Source of the DNA: an uncultured Paracoccaceae bacterium
GTDB lineage: Bacteria; Pseudomonadota; Alphaproteobacteria; Rhodobacterales; Rhodobacteraceae
Length of the DNA stretch: 64,000 bases
Reading direction: 5' to 3'
Assembly: GCA_947503775.1 (NCBI GenBank)
Contig: CANNFE010000001.1
Location: 248,001 to 312,000 of the forward strand
Below are positions 35,088 to 44,629 of this stretch, in pieces. The notes below the pieces were generated by a model that worked only from the letters and a program-made list of their open reading frames with translations, was not told where the DNA came from and searched no databases. Made by a program: the position numbers and the translations under genes. The first letter of the stretch is position 1, and each line of letters opens with the position of its first letter.

Positions 35088-36284
35088 ATGCACCGCTTGA
35101 TCCTTGCCATTTCCTTGTGCTTCGCCGCCCTGACGGCGACGGCGCAATCGCAGTTTTCCCCGGCGATCCTCGTCAATGACGAGGTGATCACCAACTATGA
35201 GCTGACCCAGAGGACCCGCTTTCTGGAACTGGTCCGCGTGCCCGGCGATCCGGCGGAGGTCGCGCGCGAGCAGCTGATCAACGAGCGGCTCCAGTTGCAG
35301 GAGATCCGGCGCGTCGGGATCGAAATTCCGCCCGAGGAGATCACCGACGGGATCGACGAATTCGCAGGCCGCGCGAACCTGACCGGGGACCAGTTCATCG
35401 AGATCCTCGCCTCGGCCGGGATCGAAAGCGGCACGCTGCGCGATTTCGTGACTGCCGGGATCGGCTGGAGAACCTATGTCCGCGGACGTTTCGGGGCCGA
35501 TGCCCGTGTCGAGGATCGCGAGATCGACGATGCCGTCTCTACCAGCGGCGGCGCCGGACGCGGATCGATCCGCGTCCTGATTTCCGAGATCATCATCGCC
35601 GCCCCGCCGCCGCGCGCCGCCGCCGCCCGCGCCGAAGCCGACCGGATCAGTCAGCTGACCAGCATCGACGCCTTTTCGGCGGCCGCCCGGCGCGTCTCTG
35701 CCCTGCCCTCGCGCGCGCGCGGCGGACGGCTCGACTGGCAGCCGTTGACCGATCTTCCGCCCGCGATCCAGCCGCTGATCCTGCAACTGGACCGGGGCGA
35801 AGTGACCGATCCACTGCCGATCCAGAACGGTGTCGCGCTGTTTCAGCTGCGTGATATCGAAGAGATCGATGCCCCCGCACCGGAATTCGGCGCCATCGAT
35901 TTCGTCGAACTGGCGCTGGCCACGAGCCCCTCGCAGGCCGCATCGCTCGTTGCGCGCGCCGATACCTGCGACGATCTTTACGGTCTCGTCCCCAATGCCA
36001 GCGAAGAGCAGCTGCGCCGCGAGATCCTGCCGCCCGCGCAGATCCAGACCGATATCGCCCTGCAACTGTCGCAGCTCGATCCCGGCGAGATTTCCTTTGC
36101 CCTTGGCGCGCCCGAGGGGACGACTCGCCTGGTGATGCTCTGCGGGCGCACGCCGGTTCTGGACGAGGGCGAAGAGATCAACCGGGAAGCCATCCGCAAC
36201 CAGCTGGTCTCGCGCCGTCTGGGCGGTCTGGCGGATGCGTTTCTGGCCGAGCTGCGCGCGGATGCCTCAATCCGCGAGCCATGA
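35088..36284 (+). CDS. surA: Periplasmic chaperone / peptidyl-prolyl isomerase SurA
   Basis: A 398-residue protein with a signal peptide ending ATAQS, a SurA N-terminal helical domain (VNDEVITNYELTQR, REQLINERLQLQE), and one parvulin domain (about 165-265, RGGRLDWQP motif). It assists folding of outer-membrane barrels. It lies directly after lptD, as in other Gram-negative genomes. It overlaps pdxA by 4 bp. Compared with E. coli SurA it is a little shorter and seems to keep only one parvulin domain. Confidence 0.9.
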   Translation: MHRLILAISLCFAALTATAQSQFSPAILVNDEVITNYELTQRTRFLELVRVPGDPAEVAREQLINERLQLQEIRRVGIEIPPEEITDGIDEFAGRANLTGDQFIEILASAGIESGTLRDFVTAGIGWRTYVRGRFGADARVEDREIDDAVSTSGGAGRGSIRVLISEIIIAAPPPRAAAARAEADRISQLTSIDAFSAAARRVSALPSRARGGRLDWQPLTDLPPAIQPLILQLDRGEVTDPLPIQNGVALFQLRDIEEIDAPAPEFGAIDFVELALATSPSQAASLVARADTCDDLYGLVPNASEEQLRREILPPAQIQTDIALQLSQLDPGEISFALGAPEGTTRLVMLCGRTPVLDEGEEINREAIRNQLVSRRLGGLADAFLAELRADASIREP

Positions 36285-37255
36285 GCGCGCCCCTCGCCGT
36301 CAGTTGCGGCGACCCGTCGGGTATCGGCCCCGAGATCGCCGCCAAGGCATGGGAGGCGCTTGGCGCGGATCTTCCGTTTCTCTGGATCGGCGATCCCCGG
36401 CATCTGCCGCTGGGTCTGCCGTTCCAGATCGTGGAGGACCCCGCTCTGGCGCCCGCTATTTCAGCAGAGGCTCTGCCGGTTCTGCCGCTTGCCTTCGCCG
36501 AGATAGCCTCGCCCGGCGCGCCCGATCCGGGCAATGCGGCGGGCATCGTCGCGGCGATCGAGCGCGGCGTCGCGCTCGTCTCGGCCGGGGAGGCATCGGC
36601 CCTGGTCACCGCGCCGATCAACAAAAAGGCCCTACAGGACGGCGCCGACTTTGCCTTTCCGGGGCATACGGAATTTCTCGCCCATCTGGCAGGCGCCCCT
36701 CACGTGGTGATGATGCTGGCTTGCGAGGCGCTGAAGGTCGTTCCGGCCACGATCCACATCCCGCTGGCCGAAGTGCCCCAGGCGCTGACGGCGGACAGCC
36801 TGTTCCGGACGATCCGGATCACGCGCGATGCGCTTGTCGAGCGGTTCGGCCTGCCGGCTCCACGGATCGCGGTTGCAGGGCTCAACCCCCATGCGGGCGA
36901 AGGCGGACGGATCGGGACGGAGGAAGTGGAGTGGATAAAGCCGCTTCTGGAGCATCTTCGCGCAGACGGGATCGATCTCGTCGGGCCGCTTTCGGCCGAT
37001 ACGATGTTTCACGAAAAAGCGCGCGCGGGCTATGACGCGGCGATCGCGATGTATCACGACCAGGCGCTGATCCCGATCAAGACGATCGATTTCGCAGGCG
37101 GCGTCAACGTCACCCTCGGTCTGCCTTTCGTGCGCACCTCGCCCGATCATGGCACCGCCTACGACATTGCGGGCACGGGCATGGCCGATCCGACCTCGAT
37201 GATCGCGGCGCTGCGCCTGGCGGATCGGATGTCGCGCCGGGCCGCGCGCGGGTAA
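36281..37255 (+). CDS. pdxA: 4-hydroxythreonine-4-phosphate dehydrogenase
   Basis: A 324-residue enzyme of the pyridoxal-5'-phosphate pathway that oxidises 4-phosphohydroxy-L-threonine. The conserved sequences SCGDPSGIGPEI, TAPINKKALQ, FPGHTEFLA and GLNPHAGEGG are present; His residues in the latter two and in MYHDQALIP bind the metal. It is translationally coupled to surA and followed by rsmA, the usual order in many proteobacteria. Confidence 0.96.
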   Translation: MSAPLAVSCGDPSGIGPEIAAKAWEALGADLPFLWIGDPRHLPLGLPFQIVEDPALAPAISAEALPVLPLAFAEIASPGAPDPGNAAGIVAAIERGVALVSAGEASALVTAPINKKALQDGADFAFPGHTEFLAHLAGAPHVVMMLACEALKVVPATIHIPLAEVPQALTADSLFRTIRITRDALVERFGLPAPRIAVAGLNPHAGEGGRIGTEEVEWIKPLLEHLRADGIDLVGPLSADTMFHEKARAGYDAAIAMYHDQALIPIKTIDFAGGVNVTLGLPFVRTSPDHGTAYDIAGTGMADPTSMIAALRLADRMSRRAARG

Positions 37256-37343
37256 ATGCATATTTATGACAAGATGAAGGGAACGGCTTATCCCAAGAGG
37301 GAGGCGTTAACCTTAATATCTCATGAAGAAGGGGACTGGCGGC

Positions 37344-38180
37344 ATGGCGGCGATTGATGATCTGCCGCCGCTTCGGGAGGTCATAGCGACGCATGATCTG
37401 TCGGCGCGCAAGGCGCTGGGGCAAAACTTTCTGCTGGATCTGAACCTGACCGCCAAGATCGCGCGGCAGGCGGGGGATCTGGAGGGGACGGATGTGCTTG
37501 AGATCGGGCCGGGTCCCGGGGGGCTGACGCGGGGGCTTTTGGCCGAAGGCGCGCGGCATGTGCTGGCGGTCGAAAAGGATCCGCGCTGTCTGCCCGCGCT
37601 GGCCGAGATCGCCGCGCGCTATCCCGAGCGGCTGACGGTGATCGAGGGCGATGCTTTGCAGATCGATCCCCTGGCGCATCTGACCCCGCCTATTCGGGTG
37701 GCGGCGAACCTGCCCTACAATATCGGAACCGAATTGCTGGTGCGCTGGCTGACGCCTGCGACCTGGCCGCCCTTTTGGGAAAGCCTGACGCTGATGTTTC
37801 AGCGCGAAGTGGCGCAGAGGATCGTCGCGCAGCCCGGGAGCAAGGCCTATGGACGGCTCGCCCTTCTGGCGCAGTGGCGGAGCGAGGCGCGGATCGTCAT
37901 GGATCTGCCGCCGCAGGCCTTCACGCCGCCGCCCAAGGTCAGTTCAGCCGTGGTGCATCTGACCGCCCTGCCCCAGCCGCGCTATCCGGCCGATGCACAG
38001 GTGCTTCAACGGATCACGGCGGCGGCCTTCAATCAGCGGCGCAAGATGCTGCGCGCCTCGCTCAAGGGGCTGGCGCCCGATATCGAGGATCGTCTGATCG
38101 CCGTCGGGATCGCACCCACGGACCGGGCCGAGCAGATCCCGCTCGAGCAGTTCTGCGCCCTGGCCCGCGTGCTTGCCTGA
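37344..38180 (+). CDS. rsmA: 16S rRNA dimethyladenosine transferase
   Basis: A 278-residue methyltransferase that dimethylates two adjacent adenosines near the 3' end of 16S rRNA. The SAM site is [16 protein letters not shown], and NLPYNIGT is the family active-site motif. A GGGGA lies just before the ATG at 37344, so I prefer this to the in-frame ATG at 37323, which has no ribosome site. Family members start near [10 protein letters not shown]. It is convergent with the DUF4167 gene. Confidence 0.95.
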   Translation: MAAIDDLPPLREVIATHDLSARKALGQNFLLDLNLTAKIARQAGDLEGTDVLEIGPGPGGLTRGLLAEGARHVLAVEKDPRCLPALAEIAARYPERLTVIEGDALQIDPLAHLTPPIRVAANLPYNIGTELLVRWLTPATWPPFWESLTLMFQREVAQRIVAQPGSKAYGRLALLAQWRSEARIVMDLPPQAFTPPPKVSSAVVHLTALPQPRYPADAQVLQRITAAAFNQRRKMLRASLKGLAPDIEDRLIAVGIAPTDRAEQIPLEQFCALARVLA

Positions 38181-38183
38181 GCT

Positions 38184-38741
38184 TTACTCGGCCGCTTCGG
38201 GCGCGGGCGGCGCGCTGTCTTCGCTCTTGGGTTTGCGGCGGCGGCGCGGCTTGGGTTTTTCCTGCGCTTCGGGGGTCTCCACCAGACCGTTATCATCCGA
38301 TCCCTGCGGCTCGATCACGTCGGCATCGCTGACCGATGCGGGCTGGGGCGCATCGGATTGCGGCGCGCGGTCGGGCTGCTGTTGCTGGGCCTGATTGCGA
38401 TCGCGGTCCGCCTGGGCCTGCCGGTCACGTTCGGCCTGGCGATCCCGCTCGGCCTGACGCTGACGCTCCTGCTCTTCGCGGCGGCTTTCCTGCTCGCGCA
38501 TCGCCTCGGCCAGCATGCGCGTGTAATGTTCGGCATGCTGGGCAAAGTTCTCGGCATCCACGCGGTCACCGGCAAGCTGCGCGTCCCGGAAAAGCTGGTT
38601 ATATTTGTCAATGATCTGCTGGGGGGTGCCGCGCACCTTGCCTTCGGGGCCTGAACTGTCGAACACCCGATTGACGATGTTGCCCGATGGCCGGTTGTTG
38701 TTCCGGTTCTTCCCGCGCGAGCGTGATTTCGAAGATCTCAT
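38184..38741 (-). CDS. DUF4167 family protein
   Basis: A 185-residue protein with a basic N terminus (SSKSRSRGKNRNNNRPSG), a conserved core (VFDSSGPEGKVRG, then TPQQIIDKYNQLFRDA) and a long low-complexity Glu/Arg/Gln segment, ending in an acidic tail. DUF4167 is specific to alphaproteobacteria; its N-terminal basic part suggests RNA binding, but no function is established. It is convergent with rsmA and upstream of prmC on the same strand order, with about 210 bp between. Confidence 0.88.
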   Translation of the reverse strand: MRSSKSRSRGKNRNNNRPSGNIVNRVFDSSGPEGKVRGTPQQIIDKYNQLFRDAQLAGDRVDAENFAQHAEHYTRMLAEAMREQESRREEQERQRQAERDRQAERDRQAQADRDRNQAQQQQPDRAPQSDAPQPASVSDADVIEPQGSDDNGLVETPEAQEKPKPRRRRKPKSEDSAPPAPEAAE

Positions 38742-38951
38742 GGAAAGCTTTCGTTCAGCTGTTACCTGTTCCGCCCGGCCATGCGCCCTTCGTCAAGTGA
38801 AGGAGCGCGTCTAGTCATCTGCGATGGCCCGGCGACAATTCGGAGAGAGGGCGCAACGCCCGGTCCCGTCCGATATCTATGAAGTAAGCGCTTAGTGAGG
38901 CGTGAGGCAAGAGGCAATTTGCAAAAAATAGAAGACATTGCGCCCATCGGA

Positions 38952-39773
38952 TCAGCTTGAGGCGCCAAACCTGCCAGAAATGACGCGATTTCGCCCATCC
39001 AGATCGGGATGAACCGCGATATCGGCGCAATTCGCCTGCGCGAAAAGATCCGCAACCGCATCGCCCTGACGGGCGCCGACCTCGACCATCAGCGCGCCGC
39101 CGGGCCTCAGATGGGCGGAGGCCTCTTTGAGGATCGTGCGATAGGCGCTGAGCCCGTCCGCCTCGTCGGTGAGCGCCATGCGCGGCTCAAAGCTCAGCTC
39201 GGGCGCGAGATCCGCCATTTCAGAGGCCGCGATATAGGGCGGGTTCGAGACGATGAGGTCGAAAGTGCCGGTCACGGCCTTGAACCAATCCGATTGCACA
39301 AGCGTCGCGGCGCCTGCCAGATCCATCCGGTCGCGATTGTCCTGCGCGACCGCCAGCGCCGCCTCGGAAAGATCTGTTCCGACCCCCGTCGCGTTCGGGC
39401 GGTCTGCCAGCAAACTCAATAGGATAGCGCCCGATCCTGTTCCAAGATCAAGCACCCGGTCGAACGACTGCTCGAGCGCCGCCAGAACCAGCGTTTCGGT
39501 TTCGGGGCGCGGGTCGAGCACGTCCGGCGTGACACGGAACCGATGCTTGTAGAAGTCGCGGTAGCCCACCAGATGCGACATCGGCTCGCGCGCGATCCGG
39601 CGGGCGACGAGGCTTTCGAAGCGAGCAAGCATCGTGCCATCCGCGACATCGCCGTGATCGACATAGCGGCGCGGCATCGCCGCGCGCCAAAGCTGGCGGG
39701 CCTCCCGCGGCGCGGCCTCGATCCCGGCCTCGCGCAGACGAGCCGCCGCCTCGGTCAGCGCCTTTTGATCCAT
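38952..39773 (-). CDS. prmC: Peptide chain release factor N5-glutamine methyltransferase
   Basis: A 273-residue methyltransferase. The SAM site is VLDLGTGSGAI (108-117), and the active-site motif is NPPY (177-180). It methylates the Gln of the GGQ motif in release factors. It starts inside the stop of prfA (TGATG), so the substrate and the enzyme are translationally coupled. Confidence 0.95.
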   Translation of the reverse strand: MDQKALTEAAARLREAGIEAAPREARQLWRAAMPRRYVDHGDVADGTMLARFESLVARRIAREPMSHLVGYRDFYKHRFRVTPDVLDPRPETETLVLAALEQSFDRVLDLGTGSGAILLSLLADRPNATGVGTDLSEAALAVAQDNRDRMDLAGAATLVQSDWFKAVTGTFDLIVSNPPYIAASEMADLAPELSFEPRMALTDEADGLSAYRTILKEASAHLRPGGALMVEVGARQGDAVADLFAQANCADIAVHPDLDGRNRVISGRFGASS

Positions 39774-40825
39774 CAGGCCATTTCGGCCAGAAGGGCCGCT
39801 TGCGCATCGGCGATCAAGGCGTCGATCACCTCGTCCAGATCGCCCTGCATCACCTGATCGAGCTTATAGAGCGTCAGGTTGATCCGGTGATCGGTCATCC
39901 GCCCTTGCGGAAAGTTGTAGGTCCGGATCCGCTCGGACCGATCGCCAGAGCCGACCTGGCCCTTGCGCGCCTCGGACCGTTCGGCATCGACGCGGCTGCG
40001 CTCCAGATCGTAAAGGCGCGTGCGCAGAACCTGCATCGCGATCTCGCGGTTGCGGTGCTGGGATTTTTCGGAGGACGTGACCACGATGCCGGTGGGCGCG
40101 TGAGTGATCCTCACCGCCGAATCCGTGGTGTTCACATGCTGCCCGCCCGCACCGGAGGAGCGCATCGTATCGATGCGCAGATCGGAGGGGTTGATCTCGA
40201 TATCCACATCCTCGGCTTCCGGAAGGACGGCGACGGTGGCCGCACTGGTATGAATGCGCCCGCCGCTTTCTGTGGACGGCACCCGCTGGACACGGTGGAC
40301 CCCGCTTTCATATTTCATCCGGGCAAAGACCCCCTCGCCCGCGATCCGCGCCGTCACCTCCTTGATCCCGCCAAGCTCGGTTGCCTGCTCCTCGATGATT
40401 TCGAACCGCCAGCCTTTTGCCTCGGCATGGCGCTGATACATCCGCAAAAGATCGCCCGCGAACAGCGCGGCCTCGTCTCCGCCGGTGCCGGGGCGGATCT
40501 CGATCATCGCAGGCCGTGCATCGGCGGCATCCTTGGGCAGCAAGGCCAGCTGCAGCCTGTGCTCGGCCTCGGGCAAGGCGGCCCGCAATGTGGGCAGCTC
40601 CTCCTCGGCCAGGGCCTTCATCTCGGGATCGTCCAGCATCGCTTCGGCATCCGTCAAATCGGCCCGAAGCTGGCGATACCCCTCGATCTGGTCGACGACC
40701 GGTTTCAGCTCGGAATATTCGCGCGCCAGATCGGCGATCTCCCCGCCCTCGGCGCCGCCCGCCATCTTCGCTTCCAGAAACTGAAAACGGGAGACGATCT
40801 GTTCAAGCTTGTCCTGCGGTATCAT
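39773..40825 (-). CDS. prfA: Peptide chain release factor 1
   Basis: A 350-residue class I release factor reading UAA/UAG. The GGQ motif is at 227-229 ([10 protein letters not shown]), and the RF1 selectivity motif reads PST ([12 protein letters not shown]). Its start is either 40825 (MIPQDKL), which matches the family, or 40843 (six residues longer). It is followed by prmC, which modifies the Gln229. Confidence 0.95.
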   Translation of the reverse strand: MIPQDKLEQIVSRFQFLEAKMAGGAEGGEIADLAREYSELKPVVDQIEGYRQLRADLTDAEAMLDDPEMKALAEEELPTLRAALPEAEHRLQLALLPKDAADARPAMIEIRPGTGGDEAALFAGDLLRMYQRHAEAKGWRFEIIEEQATELGGIKEVTARIAGEGVFARMKYESGVHRVQRVPSTESGGRIHTSAATVAVLPEAEDVDIEINPSDLRIDTMRSSGAGGQHVNTTDSAVRITHAPTGIVVTSSEKSQHRNREIAMQVLRTRLYDLERSRVDAERSEARKGQVGSGDRSERIRTYNFPQGRMTDHRINLTLYKLDQVMQGDLDEVIDALIADAQAALLAEMA

Positions 40826-40940
40826 CCGGCTGATCTGTCCCATCGCGCGGAGCGGGTCAAGCCAGCGTCTGACGGGGCCACCCGGGCTGCGACACGAAAG
40901 AAAATTGCCGCAACGTCAGCTCATATGATATGTTTATCTG

Positions 40941-41198
40941 ATGAGGCTGGTGATCCTGCTTATCCTTCTGGCCACCCAAGGCGCGGCGGACACCGCCGGC
41001 ACCGTGTCCTGTTATTGCACCGATCAGGACGGCGGCCGTATCGAACTGGGCGAGCAGATTTGTCTGTTCGTCGACGGGCGGTCCTTCATGGCGCAGTGCC
41101 AGATGTCGCTGAATGTGACCATCTGGCGTGATATCGGCGAAGCCTGCGTGGTGGGCGAGCGTCAGCTGGGCGAGGCTCCGCCCGTCAGTCCAAGCTGA
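40941..41198 (+). CDS. Small secreted cysteine-containing protein, unknown
   Basis: An 85-residue protein with a signal peptide (MRLVILLILLATQGAA) and five cysteines in a short mature domain (CYC, IC, QC, AC). It seems to be exported and disulfide-stabilised. I recognise no family. The last 37 bp overlap the convergent DUF1499 gene. Confidence 0.6.
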   Translation: MRLVILLILLATQGAADTAGTVSCYCTDQDGGRIELGEQICLFVDGRSFMAQCQMSLNVTIWRDIGEACVVGERQLGEAPPVSPS

Positions 41199-41614
41199 TC
41201 CAGCCAGTCGCGGACACGCGCCTCGTTCACGCCCATGTCGGACTGCCCGAACCGCAGCCGGCCATTGACGACCAGCAGATCCTCATCGCCCTCGCCTTGT
41301 GCGGTGTAGACGGTCGTGTAATCGGGAAAGCCCATGATCTGCGACCGGGTCTCGTAGGTGATCATCCCCTCCTCCACGCTTCCGGCAAATCGGGTCGTGC
41401 GCGGTGTCGCAAGAGCGATCTCGTCAAGCCGGGTAAGCATCGCCTCGGGATCCTCAACCACGCGCACCGCCTCGAACCCGCCGGTGCGCGGATAATCCCC
41501 CGAAGCGCCCGGATCGCCACGCTGATGCCACGCCTCCTCGGTCGTCGGGGCAAGCCGGATATAGGCCATCCCCGCGACAACGGCGAGGACCACAAGGATG
41601 AGTATGATGCGCAT
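41162..41614 (-). CDS. DUF1499 family protein
   Basis: A 150-residue protein with one N-terminal membrane segment (IILILVVLAVVAGMAYI) and a periplasmic domain whose ATPRTTRFAGS and ITYETRSQIMGFPDYTTV sequences fit DUF1499. Its function is not known. It is convergent with and overlaps the small secreted protein gene by 37 bp. Confidence 0.82.
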   Translation of the reverse strand: MRIILILVVLAVVAGMAYIRLAPTTEEAWHQRGDPGASGDYPRTGGFEAVRVVEDPEAMLTRLDEIALATPRTTRFAGSVEEGMITYETRSQIMGFPDYTTVYTAQGEGDEDLLVVNGRLRFGQSDMGVNEARVRDWLDQLGLTGGASPS

Positions 41615-41718
41615 GGGCGAGACTCCAGAAGATCAGACCCGACATATAAGCCTTCGCTTATGAGAAAGGAGGCCAAGAGGCCGATTTCCGCTGAAACGTC
41701 AGCAGACTGGGAAAAACC

Positions 41719-41758
41719 GCCTACGGCACTCCGACCGGATGCCTACGTCACTCCGACC
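41719..41758. repeat. Two tandem 18-bp copies, 22-bp period, at the agmatinase stop
   Basis: GCCTACGGCACTCCGACC (41719-41736) recurs as GCCTACGTCACTCCGACC (41741-41758) with one mismatch. The second copy contains the last codons and the TGA stop of the agmatinase gene; the first copy lies just past it, which suggests a short tail duplication. Confidence 0.8.
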
Positions 41759-42734
41759 CGCCGAATCCGGCCTGGTCTTGCGCCAATCGATGACAGTAAA
41801 GACACATCAACTCGGTCGCCGCATGCGCCCCGGCAATCGCCGTCGCGCCGGTCGGATCATATCCTGGCGAAACCTCGACCACATCCCCGCCGACCATGTT
41901 TATACCCTTGATATCCTTGAGAATAATATCCGCCTGACCTGAACTCAGCCCGCCCCAGACGGGCGTGCCGGTCCCCGGCGCAAAAGCAGGATCCAGACAA
42001 TCGATATCGAAGGTCACATAGACCCGCGAATCTCCAAGAATATCCTTTATCTTCAATGCCGTGGCAGCCGGTCCCGCCTCATGCACCTCCCTGGCATCGA
42101 TGGTATGAAACCCCAGATCTTCGGTATTCGTCGTCCGGAGCCCCACCTGCACCGACCGCTCTGGCACGATCAGACCCTCTTTGACCGCCTTGTAAAACAT
42201 TGTCCCGTGATCGATCCGGCCCGCATCCTCATCGGGCCAGGTATCGCTGTGCGCATCGAATTGCAGCAAGGAAAGCGGCCCGAACTTGTCCGCATAAGCC
42301 CTTAAGATCGGAAGGGAAATCGAATGATCCCCCCCAAGCGCCAGACTGCCCGCACCGCTCTCCAGGATCGCCCCGATGTGCTGCGTCAGCCGCGCGGGGA
42401 AGTCCTCGATGCGCGCATAATCGAAAGCCAGATCGCCATAGTCGACAACGCGAAAATCGCTCAGCGGATCGACATCCCAGCCATAGGGCGGATCGAAAGG
42501 CTGCAGGCTCGACGCCTCCCGAATGGCCCGCGGCCCGAACCGGCATCCCGGCCGGTTCGTCACCGCCTGATCGAAGGGAACCCCCGTCACGGCCAGATCC
42601 ACGCCCGTCAGATCCTTCGTGTAAGCCCTTCTGAGAAAAGACAAAACACCGCCGAAGGCATTCTCGTAGGCAAGCCCCGTCTGGCGAGCGGTCAGAGCGA
42701 CGTCGACCTCGCTCTTTGCATCCTCAAGCGCCAT
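41748..42734 (-). CDS. speB: Agmatinase / ureohydrolase
   Basis: A 328-residue ureohydrolase. The two-manganese site is visible: His137 in GGDHS, Asp160, His162 and Asp164 in FDAHSDTW, and FDIDCLDPAFAPG near residue 245. Agmatinase makes putrescine and urea from agmatine; the long N terminus and CLDPAFAPGTGTP favour agmatinase over arginase, although guanidino acid hydrolases look alike. GAGGAG lies 5-8 bases before the ATG. It is divergent from mazG with about 60 bp between. Confidence 0.88.
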   Translation of the reverse strand: MALEDAKSEVDVALTARQTGLAYENAFGGVLSFLRRAYTKDLTGVDLAVTGVPFDQAVTNRPGCRFGPRAIREASSLQPFDPPYGWDVDPLSDFRVVDYGDLAFDYARIEDFPARLTQHIGAILESGAGSLALGGDHSISLPILRAYADKFGPLSLLQFDAHSDTWPDEDAGRIDHGTMFYKAVKEGLIVPERSVQVGLRTTNTEDLGFHTIDAREVHEAGPAATALKIKDILGDSRVYVTFDIDCLDPAFAPGTGTPVWGGLSSGQADIILKDIKGINMVGGDVVEVSPGYDPTGATAIAGAHAATELMCLYCHRLAQDQAGFGGSE

Positions 42735-42796
42735 CTGGTTCTCCTCGCGCGGCCTTGTTATGGCGGCAAGACAACCGCAATCGCGCGAGGTCCGCA

Positions 42797-43606
42797 ATGT
42801 CCGAAGAGCCGCTGATCCACGATCCCGATGGAGGATTGCCGCGTCTTGTGCGGATCATGCAGCGCCTCCGCGATCCGCAAACGGGGTGTCCCTGGGATAT
42901 CGAGCAGGATTTCGACACGATCGCCCCCTATTCGATCGAGGAGGCCTATGAGGTCGCCGATGCGATCGAGCGCCGCGACTGGGACGACATGAAAAGCGAG
43001 TTGGGGGATCTTCTGCTTCAGGTGATCTATCACGCCCAAATGGCTGATGAAAAAAACCTTTTCGAGATCGGCGACGTGATCCGAAGCGTCTCGGACAAGA
43101 TGGTGGCGCGCCATCCCCACGTCTTTGGCAGCGAAAGTCGCGACAAAAGCGCAGAGCAGCAAAAGGCCGATTGGGAGACGATCAAGGCCGCCGAGCGCGC
43201 AGGCCGCAAGAAGGCGGGCGTGCTCGATGACGTGGCTCTCGGACTGCCTGCGCTATTGCGCGCGCTCAAGCTGCAAAAGCGGGCCGCGCGCGTTGGTTTC
43301 GACTGGACCGAGATCAATCAGGTCCTTGCCAAGATCCAAGAGGAGACCCGCGAGCTGGCCGAGGCCCGAGACACGATGGACCCCGCCCGGATCGAAGACG
43401 AGTTCGGCGATCTTCTTTTTGTCATGGTCAATCTGGGGCGGCATCTCAACCTTGATCCCGAGGCCGCCCTGCGCGGCACGAACGCCAAATTCGTGCGCAG
43501 ATTTCAGTATATAGAACAAGCGCTTGCTGCAAAGGGACGCAGTCCGGACGACGCCTCCCTTGACGAGATGGACCGCCTCTGGGACGAGGCCAAACAGGCG
43601 GAATAG
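42797..43606 (+). CDS. mazG: Nucleoside triphosphate pyrophosphohydrolase MazG
   Basis: A 269-residue enzyme with two MazG helical domains (about 25-125 and 165-255). The EE-based metal motif is SIEEAYEVADAI in the first, with EETRELAEA and EDEFGDLLFV in the second. It hydrolyses non-standard or excess NTPs to NMP and pyrophosphate. A GAGG site precedes the ATG at 42797; the upstream in-frame start at 42716 overlaps the divergent gene and is less likely. Confidence 0.93.
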   Translation: MSEEPLIHDPDGGLPRLVRIMQRLRDPQTGCPWDIEQDFDTIAPYSIEEAYEVADAIERRDWDDMKSELGDLLLQVIYHAQMADEKNLFEIGDVIRSVSDKMVARHPHVFGSESRDKSAEQQKADWETIKAAERAGRKKAGVLDDVALGLPALLRALKLQKRAARVGFDWTEINQVLAKIQEETRELAEARDTMDPARIEDEFGDLLFVMVNLGRHLNLDPEAALRGTNAKFVRRFQYIEQALAAKGRSPDDASLDEMDRLWDEAKQAE

Positions 43607-43696
43607 CGCGCCCGGCCCATGGCAGGCGCGACGGCAGGGCGCACCTATTCCGGTCCGGTCTTGTTCGCCTTTGTGAGGCACGATAGCCCTTGGCCC

Positions 43697-44629
43697 ATGA
43701 CAGCAAGACCGATCCTCATCGATACCGACCCCGGACAGGATGACGCCGTCGCCATCCTTCTGGCGCTCGCCTCGCCCGAGCTTGACGTGACAGCGATCAC
43801 GGCCGTTGCCGGCAATGTGCCGCTGCCGCTGACAAGCGCCAATGCCCGCAAGGTGTGCGAGCTGGCAGGCCGCCCCGACATCGCCGTCCATGCCGGGTGC
43901 GACCGCCCGATCAGGCAGCCTCTCGTGACCGCGGAGCATGTGCACGGGAAAACCGGGCTCGACGGTGCCGATCTGCGCGCGCCCGAGATGCCGCTGCAAG
44001 AGAAAGGTGGCGTGGAAGCCATCATCGATCTGGCCCGCGAGGTCGAAGGTCTGACGATCTGCGCTCTGGGGCCATTGACGAATGTCGCAACCGCCCTCAC
44101 CCGCGCGCCGGATATTGCCAGCAAGATCAGAGAGATCGTCCTGATGGGCGGCGCCTATTTCGAGGTCGGCAACATCACTCCGGCCGCGGAATTCAACATC
44201 TTTGTCGATCCCGATGCGGCCAAGATGGTCTTTGCCTCGGGCTGCAAGATCACCGTTCTGCCGCTGGACGTCACACACAAGGTGCTGGTCACGCCGGGCC
44301 GCATCGCGGCCTTCCGCGAGATGGAAACTCGGATCGGAGATGCCATCGCGGACTGGACCGGCTTTTTCGAGCGGTTCGACAAGGAGAAATACGGCTCTGA
44401 CGGCGCGCCGCTGCATGATCCTTGCGTGATCGGCTACCTGCTCTGGCCAGAGCTCTTCTCCGGGCGCCATATCAACGTCGAGATCGAGACCGCTTCGGAG
44501 CTGACACGCGGCATGACGGTCGCCGACTGGTGGGGTGTGACCGACCGCCCCGCGAATGCGACCTTCATCGGCGATGTGGACGCAGAGGCGTTCTTTCTCC
44601 GCATGACAGACCGGCTGACCCGGTTATGA
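43697..44629 (+). CDS. Nucleoside hydrolase
   Basis: A 310-residue enzyme of the inosine/uridine-preferring family. The calcium site is DTDPGQDDA at residues 9-17, and LMGGAYFEVGNITP plus AEFNIFVDPDAA are further family motifs. It cleaves the N-glycosidic bond of ribonucleosides to give free base and ribose. It overlaps the GNAT gene by 4 bp. The start at 43697 places the DTD motif at its usual distance from the N terminus; upstream in-frame codons are unlike the family. Confidence 0.93.
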   Translation: MTARPILIDTDPGQDDAVAILLALASPELDVTAITAVAGNVPLPLTSANARKVCELAGRPDIAVHAGCDRPIRQPLVTAEHVHGKTGLDGADLRAPEMPLQEKGGVEAIIDLAREVEGLTICALGPLTNVATALTRAPDIASKIREIVLMGGAYFEVGNITPAAEFNIFVDPDAAKMVFASGCKITVLPLDVTHKVLVTPGRIAAFREMETRIGDAIADWTGFFERFDKEKYGSDGAPLHDPCVIGYLLWPELFSGRHINVEIETASELTRGMTVADWWGVTDRPANATFIGDVDAEAFFLRMTDRLTRL

